A stretch of DNA of 64,000 bases from an uncultured Micrococcaceae bacterium (GTDB lineage Bacteria; Actinomycetota; Actinomycetes; Actinomycetales; Micrococcaceae): assembly GCA_947502645.1 (NCBI GenBank), contig CANNAD010000001.1:930001-994000 (forward strand), read 5' to 3'. The position numbers and the translations under genes were made by a program. Numbering within the stretch: position 1 is the stretch's first letter; each line of letters starts with the position of its first letter. The notes beneath the pieces are model-generated. The model worked only from the letters and a program-made list of their open reading frames with translations, ran no database searches and was not told where the DNA came from. Below, piece after piece: positions 9,211 through 17,929 of this stretch.

Positions 9211-9729
9211 TTAGCGGGCGCTCAGGTTGAGTTTGGTGAGAACCTCGCTCACGATCTCATCCGGTGAATTGGCGATGTCGAGGGTGACGCCAGCTTCGTC
9301 GTCGCCCAGTAATTCCAGTGTTTCGAGTTGTGATGGGAGGAGCGAGGGCGGCATGAAGTGCCCGGACCGCGTTGTCATCCGGCTGGCCAGCAATTCCTCG
9401 CTGCCGTGGAGGTGGATGAAGTAGACGGTTCCGGACGCCTGGCGGAGGGTGTCGCGGTAGCTCTTCTTGAGTGCGGAGCAGGTCACCACGGTGTTGACGC
9501 CTTCGCTGGCTTTCTTGCCCATCCAGTCGCGCATCGCCTCGAGCCATGGCTGTCGGTCGTCGTCGTTGAGGGGGGTGCCCGCGGTCATTTTGTCGATGTT
9601 CGCTTGGGGGTGGAACTCGTCTGCTTCGGCAAAGGTCCAGTTGAGCCGCTGCGCGAGCATTTCAGCGACGGTGGACTTGCCCGAGCCCGAGACTCCCATG
9701 ACGACCAGATGTTGTGCGGAATTGCTCAT
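9211..9729 (-). CDS. gntK: Gluconokinase
   Basis: Phosphorylates gluconate to 6-phosphogluconate. The 172-residue protein opens with a P-loop GVSGSGKST (about 11-19), followed by EADEFHP, the substrate-binding segment NIDKMTAGTPLNDDDRQPW, CSALKKSYRD and RSGHFMP, all typical of GntK. The chosen ATG has GGAGAAG 5 nt upstream; a longer in-frame extension lacks a ribosome site. It leads the gntK-gntP operon. Confidence 0.94.
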   Translation of the reverse strand: MSNSAQHLVVMGVSGSGKSTVAEMLAQRLNWTFAEADEFHPQANIDKMTAGTPLNDDDRQPWLEAMRDWMGKKASEGVNTVVTCSALKKSYRDTLRQASGTVYFIHLHGSEELLASRMTTRSGHFMPPSLLPSQLETLELLGDDEAGVTLDIANSPDEIVSEVLTKLNLSAR

Positions 9730-9793
9730 TCGCTTCTCCTCAAGGTGATGGTCCTTCTCCCATTGGAACCACAAGTAGACCAGGAATGAAAGA

Positions 9794-9812
9794 CCTCTAC
9801 CCACCGTAGAGG
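9794..9812. promoter_or_regulatory. Dyad CCTCTAC-N5-GTAGAGG upstream of gntK
   Basis: A perfect 7-bp inverted repeat 65 nt before the gntK start, a natural place for a gluconate-responsive repressor. A second dyad, CTGGAA-ATTC-TTCCAG, lies at 9851-9866 in the same 214-nt gap shared with the divergent sigma-factor gene. No regulator gene lies nearby, so the binding protein is unknown. Confidence 0.4.
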
Positions 9813-9943
9813 CGGTCATTGCGCTGTTGCTTCCCGGGAGAGTAGTTTTTCTGGAAATTCTTCCAGCACCCATTGTTTACTAAGTGCACTTATGTTCTTC
9901 TGGGAAAAGTTGCTTCTACTTCTCCTCCTGGAAGGACGCTGGC

Positions 9944-10669
9944 ATGCCCACCCCAGACCAGGGCGTTGACAATCTGGTCCTGAATCATCTGGACTTGGCC
10001 CGCTCAGTAGCCCACTCGTTTTCCGCCAACGGACCGGACGCACCAGACATACTCCAGGTGGCATATTTAGGGCTGGTCAAGGCCAGCCGACGGTACGACG
10101 AGGGCTTCGGTGTTCCATTCCACGCCTACGCAGTTCCTACGATCACCGGCGAAATCAAACGCTATCTACGGGACAGCACGTGGATGGTCCGGCCGCCCCG
10201 TAACCTTCAGGACTTGCGGACAGAGGCAACACGGGCGTCGTCGTCCCTTGCCCAGCAGCTAAGGCGAGAACCATCAGTGGAAGAGCTGGCGGACCATCTT
10301 GGTGCTAACCCTGCAGCCGTCGCGGAAGCGATGAACTGCCAGAGCAGCATGCGACCGGAGTCGCTCGACGGGCCTGCCGGAGATTCCTCGTGGGCTGATC
10401 GCCTCTGTGCCACAAGCGGTTCGATGGAGCACTATGACGAAGTCCTTTCGCTGCGCAGCGCGTTGTACGAACTGTCCGACAGGGAGAAGGACGTGCTGTT
10501 CCGCCGTTTCTACTGCGAAGAGTCCCAGCAGCGGATCGGTGAACGGTTGGGCATGAGCCAGATGCAGGTATCAAGACTGCTGGCACGGACACTGGTGAAG
10601 CTGCAAAAGCTACTCAGCGTTCCGACAGAGCAGGACGCCGCGACAGGGCGCGCCCGCTCCGCCGCCTAG
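9944..10669 (+). CDS. RNA polymerase sigma factor, SigB/SigF/SigG stress family
   Basis: A 241-residue group 3 sigma factor. Region 2 covers about 10-80 (DILQVAYLGLVKASRRYDEGFGVPFHAYA, then ITGEIKRYLRD), region 3 is near 95-130, and region 4 near 178-225 ends in an HTH (QQRIGERLGMSQMQVSRLLARTL). ATG 9944 follows GGAAGGACG. No anti-sigma or anti-anti-sigma gene is adjacent, unlike classical sigB operons. Its TAG overlaps the convergent CDF stop within CTAG. Confidence 0.88.
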   Translation: MPTPDQGVDNLVLNHLDLARSVAHSFSANGPDAPDILQVAYLGLVKASRRYDEGFGVPFHAYAVPTITGEIKRYLRDSTWMVRPPRNLQDLRTEATRASSSLAQQLRREPSVEELADHLGANPAAVAEAMNCQSSMRPESLDGPAGDSSWADRLCATSGSMEHYDEVLSLRSALYELSDREKDVLFRRFYCEESQQRIGERLGMSQMQVSRLLARTLVKLQKLLSVPTEQDAATGRARSAA

Positions 10670-11670
10670 TCCTCCTCGCCGCCAGTCGTCTGACCCGGAA
10701 GGAACTCGTCGGGCAGTTCCCCTACCGGAATGATGACCATGTCCTGAACCTTCCAGTCCATCTCGATACACGCGTTGCGGGCATCCTCAAGCTGCTTGAT
10801 GGTGGCATCCTGGCTCTTGGGCACCACGAACGACTCGATGTGGAAAACGTGCCCTTCGTCGCGTGTGCGTGAGCGTGCCTCACTGACCCAGTGCAGGCTG
10901 GAGAGGTAGTCGTCGATGTCTCCAGTCAGCGGGTGGGGGTGGGCGTCGTCGTACGTCATGGCACGCGCATCAGCCAGCCCGCCAACCGCACCGCGGATGT
11001 TCCTGACTCCGTCGCGCAGGATGCTCACGGAGATAATCAGAGCTGCGACGGCGTCGGCCCACCACAGTCCCATGCCGATCCCCGCAATGCCGACGCCGGC
11101 GGCTGCAGCTGTCATCCAGTCGGCCTTGTTCATGTCTGCGTCGGCGTAGAGCACCTTGTCATGCAGTGAACGTGCCAGCTTCATTTTGACGAGGCCCAGG
11201 TACACGGGCGGCCCTGCGGTCAGGGCCATTGCGGCCATCATGAGCCAACCGAGCCAGAACGTCTGGCCGAAGAGGGTGATGCCGCCGATGGTCGGATGCT
11301 CGGCCTTCAGGAGTCCCAGACCCGAGTCAGCGACGAGGTAGGCACCCACGACGCACAGGGCGACGGCGGCTACCAGGTGGGCAATGCCGACGGCGCGGTG
11401 GTACCCGTAGGGGTGCTTGGTCGACGGCGGCCGCTTGATGACGTGCGCGGCTACGAGGAACGAAATCGGCGGGAGAAAGGACAAGAGGTCCTCAATCCAG
11501 GCGGCCTTCATGGCCTGGGAGTTCCCGAGGACGAGGAAGACGATGATTGTTGAGACCGTCAGGTAACCGATGGTGATCCACTCGAACTTAACGGCTTTAC
11601 GGAGGGCCTGTGACTGCTCTTCGGGCAGTTCGGTGTGGCCGAAACGGGGCTTTTCAGCTACTGATTTCAC
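10666..11670 (-). CDS. Cation diffusion facilitator (CDF) family transporter
   Basis: A 334-residue membrane protein exporting divalent metal by proton exchange. CDF features are HPYGYHR after the second helix, the acidic DADMNKADW at the start of the fifth, WWADAVAALIIS in the sixth, and a cytoplasmic C-terminal domain (about 235-334). About six membrane segments are visible. It is coupled by ATGA to the upstream substrate-binding lipoprotein gene, an unusual partner. The metal cannot be told from sequence. Confidence 0.87.
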   Translation of the reverse strand: MKSVAEKPRFGHTELPEEQSQALRKAVKFEWITIGYLTVSTIIVFLVLGNSQAMKAAWIEDLLSFLPPISFLVAAHVIKRPPSTKHPYGYHRAVGIAHLVAAVALCVVGAYLVADSGLGLLKAEHPTIGGITLFGQTFWLGWLMMAAMALTAGPPVYLGLVKMKLARSLHDKVLYADADMNKADWMTAAAAGVGIAGIGMGLWWADAVAALIISVSILRDGVRNIRGAVGGLADARAMTYDDAHPHPLTGDIDDYLSSLHWVSEARSRTRDEGHVFHIESFVVPKSQDATIKQLEDARNACIEMDWKVQDMVIIPVGELPDEFLPGQTTGGEED

Positions 11671-12164
11671 GGCTGTACCTCCTGCGACTGAAGGAACTTG
11701 TCCAGTGAGAGGATGAAGGCGTTCTCACCCAGGGGCGCCAGCATGACGTGCTTGACCGTTTTGCCGCGGCCGTCCTTGGTCTTTACATAGGGGCGGCTCA
11801 GTCCAGCATGCGTTGTCCACGGGGTCTTCGCGGAAATGCCGCCGATCACCACATCCAGTTCGCCGTGTTTGAGATCGTCGACGAGTTCGTGTTCGCTGCC
11901 CTGATGCCACTCAATGTCGGCATTCAGTTGTGAGGCAAAGTCGCGCAACAGATCTGGTTCGACGCCCTGCGGTTCCGCGCCCTCCCCGATCTGTACCCAT
12001 TTCTGGTTTTCGGTGACTCCCACGCGCATGGTTCCGTCGGTCACGTTGTTCAGTGTCCCGTTGGGGTCCGCCGGGTAGTGCGCGCATGCGGTGAGCGCGA
12101 GCAGGAGTATGGCCAGAATGGCTGCCCACGCGGGTCTGGATCTGCACATCGGTTCCCTTGTCAT
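11667..12164 (-). CDS. Short family-3 solute-binding lipoprotein
   Basis: A 165-residue exported protein: hydrophobic signal (about 11-26) with lipobox LTAC (C27), then the first lobe of an amino-acid-type binding protein (GTMRVGVTENQKWVQIG, DLLRDFASQLNADIEW, LDVVIGGISAKTPW). The family is normally 250-300 residues; the second half is missing, yet the frame is open and ends ATGA-coupled to the CDF gene. It may be a bona fide one-lobe protein or a shortened relic. ATG 12149 is an alternative start. Confidence 0.75.
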   Translation of the reverse strand: MTREPMCRSRPAWAAILAILLLALTACAHYPADPNGTLNNVTDGTMRVGVTENQKWVQIGEGAEPQGVEPDLLRDFASQLNADIEWHQGSEHELVDDLKHGELDVVIGGISAKTPWTTHAGLSRPYVKTKDGRGKTVKHVMLAPLGENAFILSLDKFLQSQEVQP

Positions 12165-12216
12165 CCGGGTGAATGAGGTCTCCTTTGGACTGTAGCAGCA
12201 GCCCTCAGTGTGCTTG

Positions 12217-13152
12217 CTACATTCCGGTGGATAGTCGCTCTACAGCAGCCAGAACCTGCTCCACCGTGACGGCCAACAGCGCGGGGTCCGGCTGATCGCT
12301 GAAAACGTCCCCAACCCTGAGCGACGCATCAGTCAGGGCAATGTGCGGTCCCGGCGGCGGACCCCACACCTCGATGGGCGCCGGACCAAAGATCGTCACG
12401 GAGGGAGTTCCATAAGCCGTGGCGAGATGTGCTGCGCCCGTATCAGCCGAAACCACCAGCGATGCCTCCGAAACCACGCTGGCGAATCCAGCCAGGTCCA
12501 GCTGCCCCGCCAGTACCGTTCCCGAGTCGAGGCCGCCGTCGTCGGCTATGGACAGCGCGCGATTCCGCTCGCTGGCACTTCCGGTGAGCACCACCTCGTG
12601 CCCCCGGGCCTGAAGGGAGCGCACGACGGCGGCGAACCTTTCAGCGGGCCACAGCCGGCTTCCAAAGGCGGCACCGGGATGAACGACGACCGCTCCTGGG
12701 CAGGCCGAGGGCATAGCGGGCTTGTTCAGTCGGTAGTCGAGCGGGTCCGCTGGGATGCCGTACCAATCCAGCAGGTGAGTCCAGCGCTCCCGTTCATGAA
12801 CGTCGTCGTGCCATTCAGGGCCGGACCAGCCGGCTGCGGCGAAACCGATACGGCGGCGGGGCTTCAGGGCGTCGATACGCCGGTGGCTCTGGGGGCCGCT
12901 GCCGTGAAGATTTACGGCCACATCCACTCGTCCGGGCGTCAGGTTCAGCGGCTCGTCAAGACCCGGAGTTATCAAAAGCTCGTCGACGCAACCCGTCAGC
13001 TCCAGAAGCGGCTCCAACCAGGCCGGACCCGCGTAAATGATGCGGTGGTCGGGGTAGTGGCGACGGAGGGCGCGCAGTGCCGGGACCGCCACGAGGAGGT
13101 CGCCAAGTTTCAGTGCACGCAGCACCAGCAGTTCGGGCCGATCACTGGACAT
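12217..13152 (-). CDS. Glycosyltransferase family 9 (heptosyltransferase-like)
   Basis: A 311-residue GT-B fold enzyme: N-lobe motif LVLRALKLGDLLVAVPALRAL, C-lobe donor site with VVVHPGAAFGSRLWP, LTGS and SADTGAAHLATAYGTPSVTIFGP. GT9 enzymes usually transfer heptose from ADP-heptose, and a heptose activation cluster lies 8 kb downstream, so this may be a further transferase of that pathway. ATG 13152 is preferred over TTG 13170; the start is 7 nt after the GAF-ANTAR stop, so the two share a transcript. Confidence 0.87.
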   Translation of the reverse strand: MSSDRPELLVLRALKLGDLLVAVPALRALRRHYPDHRIIYAGPAWLEPLLELTGCVDELLITPGLDEPLNLTPGRVDVAVNLHGSGPQSHRRIDALKPRRRIGFAAAGWSGPEWHDDVHERERWTHLLDWYGIPADPLDYRLNKPAMPSACPGAVVVHPGAAFGSRLWPAERFAAVVRSLQARGHEVVLTGSASERNRALSIADDGGLDSGTVLAGQLDLAGFASVVSEASLVVSADTGAAHLATAYGTPSVTIFGPAPIEVWGPPPGPHIALTDASLRVGDVFSDQPDPALLAVTVEQVLAAVERLSTGM

Positions 13153-13159
13153 GGAGGTT

Positions 13160-13900
13160 TCAGCCCTCAAAGTGTGTGGTCGGGGGTGCCTCGCTCACGC
13201 TCTCAATGAGGGACTGTGCCACAAGGGTGAGCTTCATATTTCGGGCGCTGGACGCCATCTTGAGAATGTTCATTGCCTCATCCTGAGAGCAACGGTTCTG
13301 GCCCATGATAATTCCGGCGGCGAGATCAATCGCCGTACGGCTTTCCATGGCAGTCTGCAGGTGTTGACCTCTTTCGGTGAGCCGCGCGATCCGCACCGCC
13401 ATTCGAAGCGACACGGACGTAGCCCTCGCGAATTCCTCCGCCTCGGCAACAGCCTCTTCGGTAAACGCGTTGGCTTCGGGCGAGTAGAGATCCAGCCCCG
13501 CGTTCGCCTCGCCCTCCAAAATAATCGGGACCCCTATCGCAGAGAGAATTCCGTGCTCCGCAATAGCTTCCCGGTATTCAGGGAACCGCTGTTCCTGACG
13601 GAAATCGGGGATGTAATAGGTCTGCTCCTCGCGGGCTGCACGCAGGCAGGGGCCGTCGTCGTAACCGTGCTGAATTTCATCCAGGGCCTGAGCACGCTCA
13701 CTGCTGCTCGCGACGGTAGCCGCCCGTCGAGGCCGCAACAGGGTGATACCGCAATGCACTTCCCGGCCGGAAGCGGAAAACGTTTCGGCAGACAGCTGTG
13801 CAAGGGCGTCCAGAAAATCGTGGACATCTGAACTGTCGAGCACCATGTTCTGCAGCGTTTCACTCAGCGTCTTGTCCGCGGGGTCAGGGTTACTGGACAT
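13160..13900 (-). CDS. GAF and ANTAR domain antitermination regulator
   Basis: A 246-residue cytoplasmic regulator: an N-terminal GAF sensor (about 20-165, with CGITLLRPRRAATVASSS and DDGPCL) and a C-terminal ANTAR RNA-binding domain (about 175-235: SRTAIDLAAGIIMGQNRCSQDEAMNIL). ANTAR proteins bind paired hexaloop hairpins in nascent RNA to prevent termination. A paralogue sits at 40595-41326. A ribosome site GAAGGGACG precedes the ATG. Confidence 0.9.
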   Translation of the reverse strand: MSSNPDPADKTLSETLQNMVLDSSDVHDFLDALAQLSAETFSASGREVHCGITLLRPRRAATVASSSERAQALDEIQHGYDDGPCLRAAREEQTYYIPDFRQEQRFPEYREAIAEHGILSAIGVPIILEGEANAGLDLYSPEANAFTEEAVAEAEEFARATSVSLRMAVRIARLTERGQHLQTAMESRTAIDLAAGIIMGQNRCSQDEAMNILKMASSARNMKLTLVAQSLIESVSEAPPTTHFEG

Positions 13901-14268
13901 GGTGCGTCCCTTCTATGGAGGAATGCTGACCGGACGGGTCAACGTTAAATGCAACCATAAATGATGGAACGCGGGGCTCTGCCAGTTCCCGGCATCCTTG
14001 GCCTTGCTCGCAGCCCAGCTTTCGACCTGAAAACGGGCACCGTCGCAGGGGTGTGTGCCCCTGCGACGACTGGGCCCGACGTGAGCTCACTGCTTGACCC
14101 AACGAATGACAAGCCCACTTACTATCTAGGTGCATTGGGCGCGCGCGTGCAAGGGGGAGTGGGTAAATAGTGGTGAGAGATCCACCTGCTCCTCTGGTTA
14201 GGTGGTCGCCACTACAGGCACTCGTCAGCCTGTGACTTGCTGGTCAGAGCGCGCAGTACTAGCGAGGG
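13901..14268. other. 368-nt non-coding gap with a perfect 11-bp hairpin
   Basis: No gene is recognised. The gap holds the hairpin CGTCGCAGGGG / CCCCTGCGACG with a TGTGTG hexaloop at 14041-14068 but no T-tract. It also holds the presumed promoter of the minus-strand GAF-ANTAR gene and the 3' region of the DUF3883 gene. Confidence 0.5.
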
Positions 14269-15132
14269 TCACTGCACTTCGGCTGGACGGCCTTCAAATA
14301 CGACGGGATCAAGGCGCGCAACCTGTGTCAAAGGGCCACGAAGGCTATAAAATCCGTTCTTCGGCTTTCCAAAGTGGAAGAGTCGGTACAGATGGAAATG
14401 GTTGCCAGCCTCGGTTGAGAACTCAACTTCGTTCCTCGTCACAAAGAACGGGAGCTGCTTGATGCTCTTTGTCGTCTTCACTTCAATAAACTTTTCCTTG
14501 CCGTTCGGCTCAAACGACAAGACATCGTAGCCCAGACCGTCGCCTCTGGTTTGGGCGATGTGCTCGACGCGGTTGGCGAGCTTTGAGAGTCCCATCGCTT
14601 CTAGGGAGGTCCGCTCATAGGCCATAACCGCCAATTCTCCTGCGAGGCCCAGGTCGCGGCGCTGGGCCTCCAGACGTTGATAATCAACGAATCGGCCCAA
14701 ATGTTTCTCATGCGGACGGAGGGCCGCCAGATCAATGCTTGGAGGATCGGAAGGAATCAACAAGTCTGGTCGCGCGACGAGCCGCGTTGGTGTGCGTGCG
14801 GAGTCCTCGACGGACTCGAGCATGAGACGTCGCAGAGGTTCATCTTCGTTATAGCGTTCCAGCACGATAGATCGCAATTTTCCCTGAGCATTTCGCATGG
14901 GTTTGTATCCATCGATTGGAATGGCCTTAGCCTCGATGAGGACCGCCGAGATATTTTGGTGCTTGAACTCAATGGCGGTTCTAGTTCTACCGATTACGCC
15001 CTGGAGCCGGCGGTTTTCTGCAGCCTTATTGAAGGACTCGCCCCTAAGTTCTTTCCGCAACATGTCGAAGTAGCTGTCGACTGCAGCACGAACCTCGGCG
15101 TCCGTCCAGTCCGTCCCCCGTGTTTCAGGCAT
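14269..15132 (-). CDS. DUF3883 domain protein, probable PD-(D/E)xK nuclease fold
   Basis: A 287-residue cytoplasmic protein. The C-terminal half has the DUF3883 signature: GLAGELAVMAYER, DGLGYDVLSFE and FIEVKTTKS, where the E, D and ExK residues match a PD-(D/E)xK active site. The N-terminal half is helical and has GRTRTAIEFKHQNISAVL, as in proteins that pair with DNA-processing systems. ATG 15132 is preceded by TATCCT with a 6-nt gap, a leaderless signature. Codon use is noticeably more A/T-rich than the flanks. It is divergent from the exonuclease 77 nt away. Confidence 0.78.
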   Translation of the reverse strand: MPETRGTDWTDAEVRAAVDSYFDMLRKELRGESFNKAAENRRLQGVIGRTRTAIEFKHQNISAVLIEAKAIPIDGYKPMRNAQGKLRSIVLERYNEDEPLRRLMLESVEDSARTPTRLVARPDLLIPSDPPSIDLAALRPHEKHLGRFVDYQRLEAQRRDLGLAGELAVMAYERTSLEAMGLSKLANRVEHIAQTRGDGLGYDVLSFEPNGKEKFIEVKTTKSIKQLPFFVTRNEVEFSTEAGNHFHLYRLFHFGKPKNGFYSLRGPLTQVARLDPVVFEGRPAEVQ

Positions 15133-15209
15133 GGCACCAGGATAGATGAGAATATCCGTGCCAAGTCGTAGGCTGAGCGAACAGAACCAAGAGGTAACGT
15201 GGGGGAAAA

Positions 15210-16430
15210 ATGACTGCAGGAACATTCGCCGTCGTCGATGTGGAAACGACAGGTCTGTCGCCGAGGTATCACCATCGAGTGGCTGAAGTGGGAGTGGTGC
15301 TGGTAAACAGGCATGGGCAGATCGTCGACCGCTGGGAGTCGCTGATCAATCCCAATCGGGACCTAGGTCCACAACACATACACGGAATCAGGGCCGCCGA
15401 TATCATTCAGGCACCTACCTTTGAGGAACTCGCACCAACTCTTTCTCGATTGCTTGCCGGCAGCGTTCTGGTGGCACACAATTTGGCCTTCGATGCGTTG
15501 TTTCTTGAACATGAGTTCGCCGCCTGTAACGCTCCCTTATCTGCAGAGTTCTTGAACGGCCTGTGCACTATGCGCATGGCTCATACGTATCTTCCCGGAG
15601 CAGGTCGCTCCCTTCGCGACTGCTGCGATTCGTTCAGTATCGATATGGGGCGGGCACACAGTGCTGGTGATGATGCATACGCAGCGGCTGAACTCCTGGG
15701 ACGCTACATCGATCTGGACCGGGATCTCCCACATTGGGACGAATACCTTGAACGGGCGTCGATGACGGGCTGGACGCTATCTCCAGATCTCGCATCAATC
15801 GCGCCGGTCCTGCGTCGTCCAAGCGATTACGTGGACCCGCACTTTCTTGGTCGAATTGCTATGCGCTTGCCGGAATTCTGCGGACCGGTGGAGCATGAGC
15901 AATATCTTTCCTTGCTGGATAGGGCTCTTCTCGACCGCCACATCTCATCGACGGAGGGTGCAGCTCTGGTGGAACTGGCGAATGATCTCGGAATCAGTCG
16001 AAGAACTATTGGAACGCTCCATGAGGAGTACGTACGCGCTTTGGTCCACGTCGCCTGGAGTGATTCCGTGGTCACCCCTGAAGAAGAACATGATTTGCGG
16101 ATGGTCGCGAAACTTCTTGACGTTTCGGACGATCTCCTCGCGGACGCATTTAATACCCCACCAGCAGAGCCTGGTCGGGCAATTGACTTTCACGAAGGTC
16201 TTACGCCGGGCGACATGATTGTTCTAACCGGTCAGATGGAACGTGAACGCTCTGAACTGGAAGATCTCATAGTTGAAGCTGGATTTGTTCCGCACTCTGG
16301 AGTGACGAAGAAAGTGAAGCTGGTGGTAGCTGCCGACCCTGACAGTCTTTCAGGCAAAGCCCGGAAGGCGCGGGACTACGGAATTCCCGTCGTAAGCGAA
16401 AGTTATCTTCTGCAACTGATCGGTGCATAG
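15210..16430 (+). CDS. DEDDh 3'-5' exonuclease with C-terminal BRCT domain
   Basis: A 406-residue protein. The DnaQ-like exonuclease covers about 1-175 with DVETTG (first acidic pair), HNLAFDALFLE and HSAGDDAYA (catalytic His and Asp). A helical middle part (about 225-305) resembles a TerB-like bundle. The C-terminus (about 320-406) is a BRCT-like domain (GDMIVLTGQMERERSELEDL ... VVAADPDSLSGKARKARDYG). It probably trims or proofreads DNA during repair. Start ATG has GTGGGGG upstream. It is divergent from the DUF3883 gene and shares its lower GC. Confidence 0.85.
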   Translation: MTAGTFAVVDVETTGLSPRYHHRVAEVGVVLVNRHGQIVDRWESLINPNRDLGPQHIHGIRAADIIQAPTFEELAPTLSRLLAGSVLVAHNLAFDALFLEHEFAACNAPLSAEFLNGLCTMRMAHTYLPGAGRSLRDCCDSFSIDMGRAHSAGDDAYAAAELLGRYIDLDRDLPHWDEYLERASMTGWTLSPDLASIAPVLRRPSDYVDPHFLGRIAMRLPEFCGPVEHEQYLSLLDRALLDRHISSTEGAALVELANDLGISRRTIGTLHEEYVRALVHVAWSDSVVTPEEEHDLRMVAKLLDVSDDLLADAFNTPPAEPGRAIDFHEGLTPGDMIVLTGQMERERSELEDLIVEAGFVPHSGVTKKVKLVVAADPDSLSGKARKARDYGIPVVSESYLLQLIGA

Positions 16431-16614
16431 GAGCCGAAGATTTGTTCAGTATAGGTATCTCGGGATACTGGCGAAGTTCCAGACGCAAGCTCATCTGAGC
16501 GAGGACGGGCTGACAAGGTCAGATGTACTCGGTCGATCACGCACCTCAATCTGCGTGCAAAACGGATACTGCTCGGCCCCTAGCATTGACACCAATCGAC
16601 GAAGAGGACTTGTT

Positions 16615-17838
16615 ATGACCACGCGAACCGGCCTTGAGCTGTCTGACAGCCAGCGGAACGAGATGCACAATCTCTACCGGTATTTCCACACGCACCCGGA
16701 GCTCTCCATGCAGGAAGTGGAAACGGCGTCGTTCATTACCGAAAAGCTGCAGGCGCTGGGGATGGACACAGTGACGTGTGGGGGAACCGGCGTCGTCGGC
16801 ATCCTGAAAAATGGGGACGGTCCCGTTATTGGATACCGTGCCGACACAGACGCACTGCCGATCCTCGAGGACACCGGACTCGACTACGCGAGCACCGTTT
16901 CGGGAAGGCTGGCCGATGGCACCGAGGTGCCGGTGATGCACGGCTGCGGGCACGACAGCCACATCGCCGTTGCGCTGACTACTGCCCGGCTCCTCAGCGA
17001 AAACCTCGACGTGTGGTCCGGAACCGTTGTGTTCATCTTCCAGCCGGGGGAGGAGACCGGTCTTGGTGCGCGAGCCATGGTCGACGACGGCCTGTGGGAC
17101 AAAGCGCCGAAACCCTCCATCATTTTCGGTCAGCACGTCTGGCCAGGGGCTGCCGGCACGCTCGACATCAGCAGCGGTACCGCCATGGCGATGGCCGACT
17201 CCTGGAAAGTGACAGTCAAGGGGAGGCAAGCGCACGGGTCGCAGCCCGAGGAGTCGATCGACCCCATTGTGCTGGGTGCGCACATGGTGGTTCGAATCCA
17301 GTCGATCGTCTCGCGCGAAGTGCACCCCATGAAGTCCGCTGTTGTCACCATTGGCACCTTTCACGCTGGATTAAAGGAGAACATCATCCCCGCGGCCGCT
17401 GAATTCACATTGAACGTGCGCACCTTCGACCCCGCAGTGCGGGAGCGGGTGCTCGGTTCCCTGCGGCGGATCATCAACGCGGAAGCTGATGCGTCCGGCG
17501 CGCCGACTCCCCTGATCGAGGAGATTTCAAACTTCCCCGAGTGCTACAACGACCCTGCCTCCACCGCTGACCTGATCGGCCACCTTCGTGGTGCGCTCGG
17601 TGAGGACAACGTCCACGAGGTTCCGCCCGTGATGGGCAGCGAAGACTTCGGCGCCCTCGCCCAGGCCATCGGCGTACCCTCCGTCTACTGGTTCTTCGGC
17701 GGGTATCCGCAGGACAGGCTCGACGGCGATGCGTCAGTTCCGGGGAACCACTCACCAGAGTTCGCACCGATCCTGGAACCCACGCTCAGTACCGGTGTGA
17801 ATGCGGCGACTACGGCGCTGCTGTCGCGGCTTGGCTGA
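16615..17838 (+). CDS. M20 family metallo-amidohydrolase (M20D type)
   Basis: A 407-residue zinc hydrolase cleaving an N-acyl or peptide bond; the substrate is not deducible. Features are the HTHPELSMQE start, GYRADTDALPI, metal-binding HGCGHDSH, FQPGEETGLGA, a dimerisation domain with GRQAHGSQPEESIDPI, and C-terminal VMGSEDFG. ATG 16615 follows GAAGAGGAC; open sequence further upstream has no homologous content. It stands alone between the exonuclease and the DUF6318 gene. Confidence 0.9.
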   Translation: MTTRTGLELSDSQRNEMHNLYRYFHTHPELSMQEVETASFITEKLQALGMDTVTCGGTGVVGILKNGDGPVIGYRADTDALPILEDTGLDYASTVSGRLADGTEVPVMHGCGHDSHIAVALTTARLLSENLDVWSGTVVFIFQPGEETGLGARAMVDDGLWDKAPKPSIIFGQHVWPGAAGTLDISSGTAMAMADSWKVTVKGRQAHGSQPEESIDPIVLGAHMVVRIQSIVSREVHPMKSAVVTIGTFHAGLKENIIPAAAEFTLNVRTFDPAVRERVLGSLRRIINAEADASGAPTPLIEEISNFPECYNDPASTADLIGHLRGALGEDNVHEVPPVMGSEDFGALAQAIGVPSVYWFFGGYPQDRLDGDASVPGNHSPEFAPILEPTLSTGVNAATTALLSRLG

Positions 17839-17929
17839 CTGGTGATTGGGCTGTGGATAACTTCTTCGCTGGATCGGATGTTCAATATGGTGGTTCATAA
17901 CACCTGATCAACGAACCCAAGGCGCGTCC

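Noticed and set aside
9875-9907. GTTT ... GGGAAA as a SigB/SigF-type promoter of the sigma gene
   Set aside because: The 23-nt spacing is far outside the 14-18 nt expected and the -10 part is a poor match.
14041-14068. Hairpin with a TGTGTG hexaloop upstream of the GAF-ANTAR gene as its RNA target
   Set aside because: ANTAR targets need paired hexaloops with A at position 1 and G at 4; this is a single hairpin with T at position 1, and the reverse strand gives C.
16423-16614. 64-residue extension of the M20 hydrolase
   Set aside because: No family similarity, and ATG 16615 has a good ribosome site.
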